From NCBI GenBank assembly GCA_910589415.1, contig OU342638.1, positions 7,170,014 through 7,234,013 on the forward strand: a DNA stretch of 64,000 nucleotides. The letters are read 5' to 3'. The notes below the pieces were generated by a model. That model was not told the origin of the DNA. It did not search any database and worked only from the letters and a program-made list of their open reading frames with translations. This document shows positions 44,846-55,971 of this stretch, in pieces. A program made the translations under genes and the position numbers. Every line of letters starts with the position of its first letter. The stretch's first letter is position 1. Source of the DNA: Malachius bipustulatus (Eukaryota > Arthropoda > Insecta > Coleoptera > Melyridae).

Positions 44846-46685
44846 TATGAAAATTAACAATATCGCAATTTAAAATGTCTAATTACACGCTTTATCTCAT
44901 TCGATGACTTCAAATTGACCGAAAATTCACTTTGCGCATACATACCCTTGTAATCTGAATTGGTGGCAATATTGAAACTAATTTTTAAACGGAATCCTAA
45001 TTGCAATCGCAAAACTATAATGAAAATTGGCGAGATCGCGATCGAGAATATCAAATTCCATGATAACTGAATTGATGGCAAGATTTAAATATACTTTTTT
45101 TACCGGAATCGTAATTGGGATCGCGAAAATAATATGAAAATTAGCAACATCGCAATATAAAATGTCTAATTCCATGCTTTATCTCATTCGATGACTTCAA
45201 ATCGACCGAAAATTCACTTTGCGCAAAAAATTCTAATCTGAATTGGTAGCAAGATTTAAATAAATTTTTTAACCGGAATCGTAATTTAGATCGCAAAAAT
45301 AATATTAAAATTGGAAACATCGTAATTGAAAATGTGTAATTCCATGCTTTATCTCATTCGAAGACTTCAAATCGACCGAAAAATCCCTCTGCGCAGAAAA
45401 TTTAAATCCGAATTGGTGACAAGGTTTAAAATAATTTTTTAAGCGGAATCGTAATTGGGATCGTAATAATAATATGGAAATTAGCAACATCGCAATTTAG
45501 ATTGTCTAATTCCACGCTTTATCTTATTCGATGACTTCAAAACGACCGAATATTCACTTTGCGCATATCCTTGTAATTTGAATTGGTGTCAATATAGAAA
45601 TTAATTTTTGAGCGGGATCGTAATTGCGATGGCGAAAATATCATTAAAATTGGCAAGATCAAGATCGGAATATCTAAGTCCGTGCTTTATATCCATTCGA
45701 TGACTTCAAATCGACCGAAAATTCCCTTTGCGCAAAAAAGTCTAATTTGAATTGGTGGCAAGGTTTTATTAATTTTTTAGCGGAATCGTAATTGCGATCG
45801 CAAAAATATCATTAAAATTGTCAAGATCAAGATCGAGAATATCTAATTTCATACTTTATATCATTCGATGACTTCAAATCGACCGAAAAATCCCTCTGCG
45901 CAGAAAATTTTAATCCGAATTGGTGGCAAGGTTTAAATTGATTTTTTAAGCGGAATCGTGATTGGGATCGTAAAAAAAGATGAAAATTAGCAACATCGGA
46001 AAATAAAATGTCTACTTCCACGCTTTATCATATTCGATGACTTCAAAACGACTGAATATTCACTTTGCGCAGATCCTTGTAATTGGTGGCAATATAGAAA
46101 TTAATTTTTGAGCGGGATCGTAATTGCGATGGCGAAAATATCATTAAAATTGGCAAGATCAAGATCGGAATATCTAAGTCCGTGCTTTATATCCATTCGA
46201 TGACTTCAAATCGACCGAAAAATCCATCTGCGCAGAAAATTTTAATCCGAATTGGTGGCAAGGTTTAAATTAATTTTTTAAGCGGAATCGTAATTGGGAT
46301 CGTAAGAATAATATGGAAATTAGCAACATCGCAATTTAAATTGTCTAATTCCACGCTTTATCTCATTCGATGACTTGAAAACGACCGAATATTCACTTTG
46401 CGCATATCCTTGTAATTTGAATTGGTGGCAATATAGAAAATAATTTTTGACCGGGATCGTAATTGCGATGACGAAAAAATCATTACAATTGCCAATATCA
46501 AGATCAGAATTTCTAAGTCGGTGCTTTATATCCATTAGATGACTTCAAATCGACCGAAAAATCCATCTGCGCAGAAAATTTTAATCCGAATTGGTGGCAG
46601 GTTAAAATTAATTTTTTAAGCGGAATCGTAATTGGGATCGTAAGAATAATATGGAAATTAGCAACATCGCAATTTAAATTGTCTA

Positions 46686-48960
46686 ATTCCACGCTTTATC
46701 TCATTCGATGACTTCAAAACGACCGAAAGTTCACTTTGCGCATATCCTTGTAATCTGAATCGGTGGCAATATTGAAATTAATTTTTTAAGCGGAATCCTA
46801 ATTGGGATCGCAAAAATGATATGAAAATTAGCAACATCGTAATATTAAATGTCTAATTCCATGCTTTATCTCATTCGATGACTTCAAAACGACCGAAAAT
46901 TCACTTTGCGCATATCCTTGTAATCTGAATTTGTGGCAATATTGAAATTAATTTTTTAGCGGAGTCGTAATTGCGATCGCAAAAATATCATTAAAATTGG
47001 CAAGATCAAGATCAAATATATCTAATTCCATGCTTTATCTCATCCGATGACTTCAAATCGACCGAAAAATCCCTCCGCGCAGAAAATCTTAATCTGAATT
47101 GGTGGCAAGGTTTAAATTAATTTTTTAACGGGAATCGTAATTGGGATCGCAAAAATAATATGAAAATTGGCGAGATCGCAATTTAAATTGTCGAATTCCA
47201 CGCTTTATCTCATTCGATGACTTCAAAACGACCGAATATTCACTTTGCGCATATCCTTGTAATTTGAATTGGTAGCAATATAGAAATTAATTTTTTAGCG
47301 GAGTCGTAATTGCGATCGCAAAAATATCATTAAAATTGGCAAGATCAAGATCGGAATATCTAAGTCCGTCATAGAGATAGAATAGAGAGGAGCCGCTATG
47401 ATCACCTAATAGTACATTAAAAAACGGCATCAGTGGGTGGAGCTTATAGGAGTAACAATATGGCGACTCGACAGGGTCAGACTTAATTTTTATTTGCAAA
47501 ATTTTCATAAATAAAAATGTTTCTCACATTTCATACATATTTTTAACACGTCTTCAGATGGATATTGCAGACCTTTTGTGTTTTTCAAGTCAATAAAAGA
47601 ATATAAAATATCCGGCAAATAATCATGGTCATTTTCAATTTTAGATTTTTAGTGTACTATGCAAGTAGGTACGGTCCTGTATATTGTTGATACTTACCTA
47701 TGGAATGTTATTCCGGACGGTTTTTTTTATCAGTGCAGTCTCTACTACAGCAGGTACGAACTGCACAAGAAACCATCTTTGGCTTTTCAATTTAACACCA
47801 AAGATCTTAAAGACAGTCCTTAAATCAAATGAAATTCAATAAAAAGCGTTCACTTATGTCATAACATAAGTTTGACATAAAAGTGGTATCAATATGGCGG
47901 ACCTGATCCCATTTGTGTCACGTCATGTCGTCTCCTCTCTATTCTATCTCTATGAAGTCCGTGCTTTATATCCATTCGATGACTTCAAATCGACCGAAAA
48001 ATCCATCTGCTCAGAAAACTTTAATCCGAATTGGTGGCAAGGTTTAAATTAATTTTTTAAGCGGAATCGTAATTGGGGTCGTAAGAATAATATGGAAATT
48101 AGCAACATCGCAATTTAAATTGTTTAATTCCACGCTTTATCTCATTCGATGACTTCAAAACGACCGAATATTTACTTTGCGCATATCGTTATAATTTGAA
48201 TTGGTGGCAATATAGAAATTAATTTTTTAGCGGGATCGTAATTATTGCGATGGCGAAAATATTACAATTGGCAATATCAAGATCGGAATATCTAAGTCCG
48301 TGCCTTATATCCATTCGATGACTTCAAATCGACCGAAAAATCCATCTGCGCAGAAAATTTTAATCCGAATAGGTGGCAAGGTTTAAATTGATTTTTTAAG
48401 TGGAATCGTGATTGGGATCGTAAAAATAATATGGAAATTAGCAACATCGCAATTTAAATTGTCTAATTCCACGCTTTATCTCATTCGATGACTTCAAAAC
48501 GACCGAAAGTTCACTTTGCGCATATCCTTGTAATCTGAATCGGTGGCAATATTGAAATTAATTTTTTAAGCGGAATCCTAATTGGGATCGCAAAAATGAT
48601 ATGAAAATTAGCAACATCGTAATATTAAATGTCTAATTCCATGCTTTATCTCATTCGATGACTTCAAAACGACCGAAAATTCACTTTGCGCATATCCTTG
48701 TAATCTGAATTGGTGGCAATATTGAAATTAATTTTTTAGCGGAGTCGTAATTGCGATCGCAAAAATATCATTAAAATTGGCAAGATCAAGATCAAATATA
48801 TCTAATTCCATGCTTTATCTCATCCGATGACTTCAAATCGACCGAAAAATCCCTCCGCGCAGAAAATCTTAATCTGAATTGGTGGCAAGGTTTAAATTAA
48901 TTTTTTAACGGGAATCGTAATTGGGATCGCAAAAATAATATGAAAATTGGCGAGATCGCG
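46686..48960. repeat. Higher-order repeat within the satellite
   Basis: 46686-47160 is nearly identical to 48466-48940, an offset of about 1,780 bases. Subtracting the inserted element and its duplication (593 bases) leaves about 1,187, or seven monomers. Neighbouring monomers differ much more, so a seven-monomer block was copied as a unit. Confidence 0.75.
47370..47954. mobile_element. MITE with 8-bp target duplication (hAT- or P-like)
   Basis: 585 bases bounded by inverted repeats CATAGAGATAGAATAG (23 bases in all, perfect) and flanked by the direct 8-base repeat AAGTCCGT (47362-47369 and 47955-47962), which is satellite sequence. An 8-bp duplication points to hAT or P-type transposases. 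No coding capacity. Confidence 0.9.
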
Positions 48961-49575
48961 ATCGAGAATATCAAATTCCATGATAAATGCTTTATCGTAT
49001 TCGATGAGTTCAAATCGACCAAAAATTCCCTCTGCGCAGAAAATTTTAAACTGAATTGGTGGCAAGATTTAAATATACTTTTTTTACCGGAATCGTAATT
49101 GGGATCGCGAAAATAATATGAAAATTAGCAACATCGCAATATAAAATGTCTAATTCCATGCTTTATCTCATTCGATGACTTCAAGTCGACCGAAAATTCA
49201 CTTTGCGCAAAAAATTCTAATCTGAATCGGTAGCAAGGTTTAAATTAATTTTTTAACCGGAATCGTAATTTAGATCGCAAAAATAATATTAAAATTGGCA
49301 ACATCGTAATTGAAAATGTGTAATTCCATGCTTTATCTCATTCGATGACTTCAAATCGACCGAAAATTCACTTTGCGCATACTCTTGTAATCTGAATTAG
49401 TGGCAATATTGAAATTACTTTTTTAGATAGGAATCATAATTGCGATCGCAAAAATATCATTAAAATTTGCAAAATCAAAATCGAGAATATCTAATTCCAT
49501 GCTTTATCTCATTCGATGACTTCAAATCGACCTAAAAATCACTCTGCGCAGAAAATTTTAATCTGAATTTGTTTT

Positions 49576-50600
49576 CTCATATTTTTTATCATCTCATTAA
49601 GTATCAAAAAATCAAGGAAACCAAAAATTAGGTGCATTAAAAAAATAAAAAAAATACAAAGATTACACTTTAATATTTCTTGCCTTATGGGTTTGAAATT
49701 CTTTATGGTATTCGGTGTAAAAAGTTATCATTTATCTCTGAAAATAAGAATAAAATATAAAAAAAATATACCTAAGTCTTTTTCGGTTTCTTTGATTTTT
49801 TAATGGTGAATGAAATTAAAACCAATATGGTGGTCATAAGAAAATCAAACGTTGACTATGAAAGCTGTGGGATTTGAAAATTTTAAGTCCACTTCAAGCA
49901 AACTTTAAAAAGTTGAATATGTAAAACCTACAAAAAAATATAATTCAATTTCCATAAACCACAAAAAAGTTACGGCTAAAATAAGAAATTTCAATTTTTT
50001 AGTTTATTTCAACATATTTTAGCAACCAATTTCAGTTTTCCTTAATTTTATTTCGCATTCTTACTAAAATTACTACTGTGCAACTGCTCTCTAATTTAAG
50101 TGATGACCTCGTATCTCTGCACATGAGAACCTAATGTACATCGGCAATGTTGAATTGTTTAATTCAGTGACGTCATTATTCATACGCAAGACCATGACGT
50201 GTTTATAAACGATGTGTATCTCTTGTTCCCCTTGTCTGGCGTCAGGTTCTAGGGAACCTGTATTACCGACACTTTCGTGTGTCCACAAAGACGCTTTTTC
50301 ACCAGTGCTACCTTAGATATCGAGTTAAAAATTATACCTAATATTAAAGTCTACAGCTTCGTAGATCCTATAAACCCGTAATATGTTTTTAATACCCGCT
50401 GAAAGAGGATTCTCGATTTCTATTCGTGTTATTATTTTGTTTCATTTTTCAAACTACGCTTTTTTCTACTTGATACCTCCGCCTGTGATCAAATGTGCCA
50501 AAAATCTGACATCCAGCTGTTCAAACATAACCGTGTTCAATAAACGTCAATGAGTGCATGCTTTACCCTAATAAGCGTTAGTGTCGGTAATGCAGGTTCC
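49576..50600. other. AT-rich sequence after the satellite
   Basis: No gene or repeat recognised. Confidence 0.4.
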
Positions 50601-50617
50601 CAAGTCAGGTTCGGCGT

Positions 50618-50987
50618 TTGCGCTTCCGTTTTATTTCTCGTCATTATCGTAATGTAGAATATGGTTTTGCGCCAATTCTCGCACTTTCTGCTCGACTGTC
50701 AACGTCAACAACTTGGAATGCAGGAAAGACGAACGATCGTGCACGTGGCGTGTGCATGTGGCGTGGCGTCGTACGTAACGGTAACGCAATTTTTTGTTAT
50801 CCGTCTATCCGATATTCCGATAATAATGAGAGTCATGGAAAGTGCGTCGAAAATGAAAGTGTGCTGTGCCATAAAAAAATGATTGATAAGATGATTAACA
50901 TGGACAAGGAGCACCCCAGTATTGTAAATAATTTTCCGGTTGTCCGACTTTGCCGGATAACTTTTCCATCAAAAAATCAGGCAACAG
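50618..50987 (+). CDS. Possible exon 1 of an unrecognised gene
   Basis: An open frame from an ATG at 50618 runs 123 codons to a strong donor at 50988 (CAACAG|GTAAGC), leaving one base of the next codon. The end reads INMDKEHPSIVNNFPVV then RLCRITFPSKNQAT. I do not recognise the protein; the N-terminal half may not be coding. The main support is that the next exon-like block has matching phase. Could be a chance frame. Confidence 0.3.
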
Positions 50988-51132
50988 GTAAGCACCTACA
51001 ATTTATTTGTGAACTGCTATCAATTTGTTATAACAAATAAATTGATTTATTATCCTGTCTGCATTAGCATAAGTAGGTACCTGTACTTGAGTTTATTGAG
51101 CTAACAACTTTTTTTGCATTTAACGTACTTAG

Positions 51133-51228
51133 TTGACGATGGAAGCATCACTTCTTCTGCAAGCCTTCAATCTGGCAATGGAAATCACAATGAAGTCAGG
51201 AGGAACTTATTCCCAGAAGTCACTGATG
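51133..51228 (+). CDS. Possible exon 2 of the same gene
   Basis: A 96-base block between an acceptor (ACTTAG, 51127-51132) and a donor (GTATGTAAG from 51229). Joined in phase 1 it reads V then DDGSITSSASLQSGNGNHNE and VRRNLFPEVTD, Ser/Asn-rich with no stop. Its length is a multiple of three, so phase is kept. No further exon was found downstream. Product unknown. Confidence 0.3.
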
Positions 51229-51921
51229 GTATGTAAGCAATTTGATTTTTTTAGGTCTAAGCAATAATCAGTATAATAATCATAACCATAGACAGACAAT
51301 AAATAATAACAAAGTCGGTGGCGACTGCTGGTATAACCGAAAACGGAAGGCAAAGGGTGCAGGTTATTACGAAAAGTGGCCAATTATTGCAAATTTTCAA
51401 ATTCAGTTATAGCGTGTACCGATTTGAGGTAGATTTTACAAAATTTGCCGAAAAGTGTTCCGGAATTATCATTAATAACACAATTGTAATTTTAGCACTG
51501 TAAAAATATAAAACAGAACGTGGTAAATTTCACATAAATGCCGGTTGTAGAAGCTCCGTAAATTTTTGAAAAAATTACACTATTGATATGGCTGACCGTT
51601 GCTGATTGACACCCTGAGTTCCCCTCCACTAAGTCAGGTCTTTCGTCAGGTTTGGTTTGTTTTTCCTAAAAATGTAAGGCCTTTACGGCTTTTAGGTCGA
51701 CATCACATTTCTAAAAACACCCAGATGACTCCTCTCAGCGTTGCCACATGCAATTCATTCTACTACGTTCTGCAGACAATATTAGACAAACAGTTGCTGT
51801 TCTGGTCAAGGAAAATATAACTCGTCTGTTTCCGTATACGTATTGTAAAAAAAAATATGACTACTAGGCCCGGCCGGCATTCTCGTTACAATTAATTATT
51901 ATTGTTACAATAATAGGTTCC
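51229..51921. other. Unassigned sequence
   Basis: No motif recognised; short open frames at 51318-51503 and 51599-51820 have no family features. Confidence 0.35.
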
Positions 51922-52097
51922 TACAGGGTGGTAATTTTTTGTACTACCCATCATTGGGATCTCCTAAACGTTAAGAGATACAGGGTCCGTTTAATTAGAG
52001 AAAAGCTGCTCTATTTTGTGGCCATCTCGAATCCGTCGAGACATGCAAGATATCTGGGACCGTTCCTGAAATATCCTGGAGAAACTGAAAAATCGAT
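51922..52097. mobile_element. MITE family A, partial copy
   Basis: Shares TTGTGGCCATCTCGAATC, GGGACCGTTCCTGAAATATC and AAACTGAAAAATCGA with the copies at 18.3 and 10.4/12.3 kb. It is cut off at about 52097, where the DIRS-like RT frame begins. Confidence 0.7.
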
Positions 52098-52424
52098 AAG
52101 TGTATCAAAAATTGCAGGCAGGCTGGGCCTATTTTATAAAAAGTGGAGCGAAATAACATCAGACACCACGCTCTTGTCGTGGATTAAAGGGCTAAAATTT
52201 ACATTCTCAAGCCTCCCACGACAATTTTTTTTTTTATTTAGGGAACCTGCTCAACCATGGCGGTTATTGCAGGAGTTACATTTTTGTTAGTTACAATGCA
52301 GGAGTTACAATGTGTATATACATTTCTTACTTCAGGCTATGAGAATTATAAAAAATTACATATAGCAAAGTAGTACGTACTTATGGTGGATAAACAGAAA
52401 TAATATAAGAAAAAAGAAGATGGA

Positions 52425-53235
52425 TTATATTGTTGTTGAGTGACCAATATCTAGCAGGTACTGTAGGGTTCTGGTAATCGTTTCCTCGTTTGAGGAGATC
52501 ACATGGTGTAGGTTGTCCGGGATGTTGTGTCTTTGGCGAGCAGCGGTATACAGTGAGCAGTTTACTAATAGGTGCTTGATGTCAAGTGGAGTGTTACAGT
52601 GGCTACAGATGGGGGGTGGTTCACGTTTGAAAATATGGGAGTGGGTCAGATTGCTGTGGCCTAAACGAAGTCTAGATAGAATCACTTGGTGTCTTCTGTT
52701 AGATGGTAGGGGCAGTTTTATTGTGACTGATGGTTTGATGGGGTAGAGCTTTCGGAAGCTGTTTTGGTCCCATTGCTGCTGCCAGATATCTTGGGCTGAT
52801 TTTTTGATCTCGCTGATGATGTCTTCGGGAATTTTTATTGTCACTACGGCGGATGTTCTGGATTTTGTGGCTTCTTTCGCTAACGAGTCAACTTCTTCAT
52901 TCCCTTTTATATTGCAATGTGATGGGACGTAAATGAATTCGATTTCATATCCTTTGTTGTCCAGGAGGCAGAGCGAGTCTTTGATATCCGTTACTAAAGG
53001 ATGTTTGGGGTACATATTCTTTATGGATGTGAGAGAGCTGAGGGAATCGGTACACAGGACGAACTTGCGTGAGGGCTGATTGGCTATGTGGAGAAGTGCC
53101 TTGCTGATGGCATAGAGCTCTGCACTGTATATTGAGCTGGTAGGACAGAGACGAGCTTGGAATTTTGAGTTTGGGGTAAGAAAGGCAGCCCCTATGAAGG
53201 AGTGGTTTGGGAGAGTGACAGTTCCAGTCACATGT
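52425..53235 (-). pseudogene. Non-LTR RNase H domain and Cys/His tail
   Basis: Minus-strand open frame of about 265 codons. RNase H motifs: SSIYSAELYAISKALLH (Glu), KFVLCTDSLSSLTSIKN (Asp), FIYVPSHCNIKGNEEVDSLA (His and Asp). A helical region and the C-terminal motif CSHCNTPLDIKHLLVNC follow. The first acidic strand (TDGS) is missing because the LTR-like block begins just upstream. Similar architecture to the element at 15.3-17.0 kb but a different family. The part that remains is undamaged. Confidence 0.82.
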
Positions 53236-53237
53236 CA

Positions 53238-53693
53238 TGTGACACATCGACAGACAGACGTTAGTTCTATGGATTTCTGGAGTGGGATCGCCGAACAATC
53301 TGACATTTCCAGAATCCATGAATCGACGGCTGGTGCGCCGGTGCGACGTTCGAGAATGTACCTGCTAGAACGGAGTAGAACGTACCTACTGTTGCGTCGG
53401 GGGACTATAAAAGGACCACCGCGCGGCTGCGTGTTTTAGATTAGTTCGGAACGTGAAGTAGTGAAGACTGAAGTATAGACAGAGCAGAAGTGAAGTGTGA
53501 AGTAAGGGAGCCAGTGTAGTGACAGATAGCGGATATAAAGAATAGACAAGTGCAAGTTAGTAGTGTAGTCAGCTGTTTGTGTTTTGATTATTTAGAATAA
53601 TTAATTATTAGAGGCTATAAGTACTTGTGGTGTTAAACAATAAAGGAACTTACAGACTTTGGTGGTGATTTATTTATTGTGAGACTCGTAACA
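53238..53693 (+). mobile_element. Solo-LTR-like block
   Basis: 456 bases starting TGTGACACATCG and ending CTCGTAACA, with a TATAAAA box at 53406-53412 in a GGGGACTATAAAAGG context and AATAAA at 53639-53644. It lies in the opposite sense to the surrounding non-LTR element. No target duplication: the left flank ends ATGTCA and the right flank begins ATATAT. About 250 codons of RT/RNase H are missing at the site, so a deletion accompanied or followed the insertion. Confidence 0.6.
53406..53412 (+). promoter_or_regulatory. TATA box of the LTR-like block
   Basis: TATAAAA followed by a GC-rich stretch and TTAGTTCGGAACG, resembling a retrotransposon promoter. Start site not determined. Confidence 0.55.
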
Positions 53694-54228
53694 ATATATT
53701 ACCTCCTAACTTCCATTCCACAAGTTTGTTTAGTATCAGAGGACGCCAAGTCATATCGTAAGCCCTCTCCAAGTCGAAAAGAACTGCCGCAACTTTTTGT
53801 TTGGCGGCGAAGGATTCGTGGATCTCTGATTCCAATTGAATGAGGCTATCGGTTGTGGAGCGGTTCATACGGAAACCATATTGGTATGGCTGGAGTAGTT
53901 GGTGCTTTTCGAGGTAGTAGACGAGCCTTCGGTTTGTGATGCGTTCTAAGACTTTGCACTTTGTGCAAGTCAGGGATATAGGTCTGTAAGAGTTGACGTT
54001 GGATTTAGATTTGAGTGGTTTAACGACAGGGACAATTGTGGCTTTTTGCCAGGAGTGTGGGAAAGTTTGTTTGCTCCAGATGTGGTTGTATATTTCAAGA
54101 AGAGTGGTTATTGCTTTGTCTGGTAAATGAGTTAAGAAGGCATAAGGGATTCTGTCTGGGCTGGGGCCGGAGTTTTTTGGGGATGAAAGAGCATCTGTGA
54201 GTTTATATAAGGTTATGGGTACGTTAAT
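53694..54228 (-). pseudogene. Non-LTR RT, N-terminal part
   Basis: Minus strand: LTDALSSPKNSGPSPDRIPY, IPVVKPLKSK-type motif (WQKATIVPVVKPLKSKSN), NSYRPISLTCTKCKVLERI, QPYQYGFRMNRSTTDSLIQL and VAAVLFDLERAYDMTWRPL with the first Asp. It stops at the LTR-like block before the YADD box. Together with the RNase H piece it is one element; the joint part is lost. Confidence 0.85.
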
Positions 54229-54762
54229 CTCCCACGACAATTGAAGCCTTGCAATAATAAAAACTTCTCTCCCTCGGAACTAGATAACATGACACATGTT
54301 ATTTCAGATCTTCGTAGGAAGGGGGCAGTTCACGAATGTACTCCCCACAGGGATCAGTTTGTCTCAAACATTTTTCTGACAGACAAGCCCAACGGCAAAA
54401 AGAGATTCATCCTTAATTTAAAAAACCTCAATAGTTTCCTGAATCCTTCTCATTTTAAAATGGAGGATTACCGCACGGCATCGAAGTTGATTCAAAAAGA
54501 TTCCTTCATGGCCACTATAGACCTGCAGGATGCCTATTTTCTAGTGTCAGTCGATGGGGAATTTAGAAAATATCTGAGGTTTTCTTTTAAGGGGATTCTT
54601 TACGAATTTTCTTGTCTTCCTTTTGGGCTGTCCATACACCCCTTATGCTTCACGAAGCTAATGAAACCGATTTTAAAAGTCCTTCGATCCAGGGGAATAT
54701 CCTGTGTCAATTACCTGGACGACTTTTTAATTTTGGGGGAAAGGACTGCAGGGAAAAAGTAA

Positions 54763-55538
54763 ACGTAACCACGGAGTCATTAATATCACTCGGTTTCATT
54801 ATAAACAAAGATAAAAGTCATCTTACGCCCACCCAGAGAGTAAAGTTTCTAGGCTTTATTTTCGACAGCCAAAAAATGAGATTGGAACTAACCGACGAAA
54901 AGAGACTTAACATAGAGCGGTTAGCGCATACCTTTTCACAGAAAACTAGTTGCAAGATCCGGGATTTGGCCAAACTCGTTGGGATTTTAGTCTCTGCTTG
55001 CCCAGCCGTGAAATACGGATGGATGTATGCGAAGAGACTAGAAAGAGAAAAGTACCTGGCCCCAACAAGCATAAGGCTATTTATAACGCTAGCATGATCT
55101 TGCATCATACGGTTCTCCTCCCCGATCTTAATTGGTGGAAGGAACATATAAGGACGACTTACAATGATATTCGAAAAGACCAGTTTCACATAGAAATTTA
55201 CACCGATGCAAGCAGGCGCCTGTTCTGGATCAGAACGAACACACGGTTTCTGGTCAGACGTTGACAAATCTAATCACATCAATTATTTAGAGCTACAAGC
55301 GATATTCTATGGGATCAAATGCTTCGCGTCCAGAATTTCTGGGGGTAATGTCCTTATCAGATGCGACAATACCACGGCGGTATCCTATGTTAATAGGATG
55401 GGAAGCATTCAATACCCATTGCTCGCCTCTTTGGCGAGACAAATATGGCAATGGTGCGAAAAACTCAACTTGTGGCTTTTTGCGTCATATATTAATTCTA
55501 AAAATAACTGGCTAGCCGATAAAGAATCTCGCAACTGA
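54763..55538 (+). pseudogene. DIRS-like RT thumb and RNase H
   Basis: First block (to 55097): LISLGFIINKDKSHLTPTQR, VKFLGFIFDSQKMRLELTDE, then CKIRDLAKLVGILVSACPAV and YGWMYAKRLEREKY. A shift at about 55090 leads to WWKEHIRTT and FHIEIYTDAS (first RNase H Asp), and another near 55205 to GACSGSERTHGFWSDVDKSN. The remainder (to 55538) has HINYLELQAIFYGIKCFAS (Glu), VLIRCDNTTAVSYVNRMG (Asp) and NWLADKESR (last Asp). All catalytic acids are recognisable across three frames. The shifts inactivate it. Confidence 0.82.
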
Positions 55539-55578
55539 AACCGAGTGGACCCTGTCTTCCGAGGCTTCCGATACAATC

Positions 55579-55971
55579 GTGACAAAATTTGGACGGCCTG
55601 AGATTGACTTGTTCGCGTCAAACATCAACTACAAGTGCGAAAAGTATGTATCATGGCTACCAGATCCAGGCTCGGTAGCAGTTGACGCTTTCACACTTCA
55701 TTGGGGGGAAAGCTTCTTCTATGCTTTTCCTCCTTTTTCGCTCATTCTTAGAGTAATACGAAAAATAATCCAGGACAAAGCAGAGGGTATAGTGGTGGTT
55801 CCCAATTGGCCTTCGCAGCCTTGGTTTACACTTTTTATGAAATTCGCTGTAGACTGTCCGATAAGGTTCGAGCCTAATCCGAAACTTCTCTCTTCTCCCT
55901 TTAGCAAGGAACATCCACTTGCCAGGGATCTCTCTTTTCTGGTAGCGAAATTATCAGCCAAGCATTTATGA
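55579..55971 (+). pseudogene. DIRS-like connecting domain after RNase H
   Basis: About 130 codons with FGRPEIDLFASNINYKCEKY, SWLPDPGSVAVDAFTLHW, FYAFPPFSLILRVIRKI, and IVVVPNWPSQPWFTLF, a conserved block found between RNase H and the recombinase in DIRS-type elements. It likely belongs to the pol protein, and its end overlaps the recombinase start by a few bases. One frame change from the RNase H piece lies near 55540. Confidence 0.8.

Larger units (their letters stand above)
44310..49575. repeat. 170-bp satellite array
   Basis: About thirty monomers of roughly 170 bases. Each has the block GCTTTATCTCATTCGATGAC, then ACTTTGCGCA or CTCTGCGCAG, then GGCAA, then GGAATCGTAATTG. Successive units start near 45173, 45343, 45513 and 45680, giving the period. 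Monomers are divergent (roughly 75-95 percent by eye). The first 530 bases are in the opposite orientation. One MITE interrupts the array at 47370. Small open frames inside are by-products. Confidence 0.93.
52227..54228 (-). mobile_element. Non-LTR retrotransposon nested in the DIRS-like RT
   Basis: Flanked by the 14-base duplication CTCCCACGACAATT (52213-52226 and 54229-54242). The plus strand opens with a run of T (poly-A tail on the minus strand). The minus strand carries RT then RNase H, 5'-truncated at 54228. It is itself disturbed: a 456-bp LTR-like block replaces the centre. This fixes the order DIRS first, then this element, with the LTR event at unknown time. Confidence 0.9.
52106..54762 (+). 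pseudogene. DIRS-like reverse transcriptase, interrupted by a 2-kb insertion
   Basis: Begins IAGRLGLFYKKWSEITSD and SWIKGLKFTFSSLPRQ, typical of the DIRS RT start. The frame stops at the inserted non-LTR element and resumes at 54229 with the duplicated LPRQ, LKPCNNKNFSPSELDN. Motifs follow: VSNIFLTDKPNGKKRFILNL, FMATIDLQDAYFLVSV (first Asp), FSCLPFGLSIHPLCFTKLMK and SCVNYLDDFLILG (catalytic pair). A frameshift near 54755 separates it from the thumb (VTTESLISLGFIINKDKSHL). Domain identity is strong. The insertion and the frameshift inactivate it. Confidence 0.85.

Noticed and set aside
44310..49575. Regular repeats as a CRISPR-like array
   Set aside because: Units are contiguous 170-bp diverged monomers with no unique spacers, in eukaryotic DNA; a satellite.
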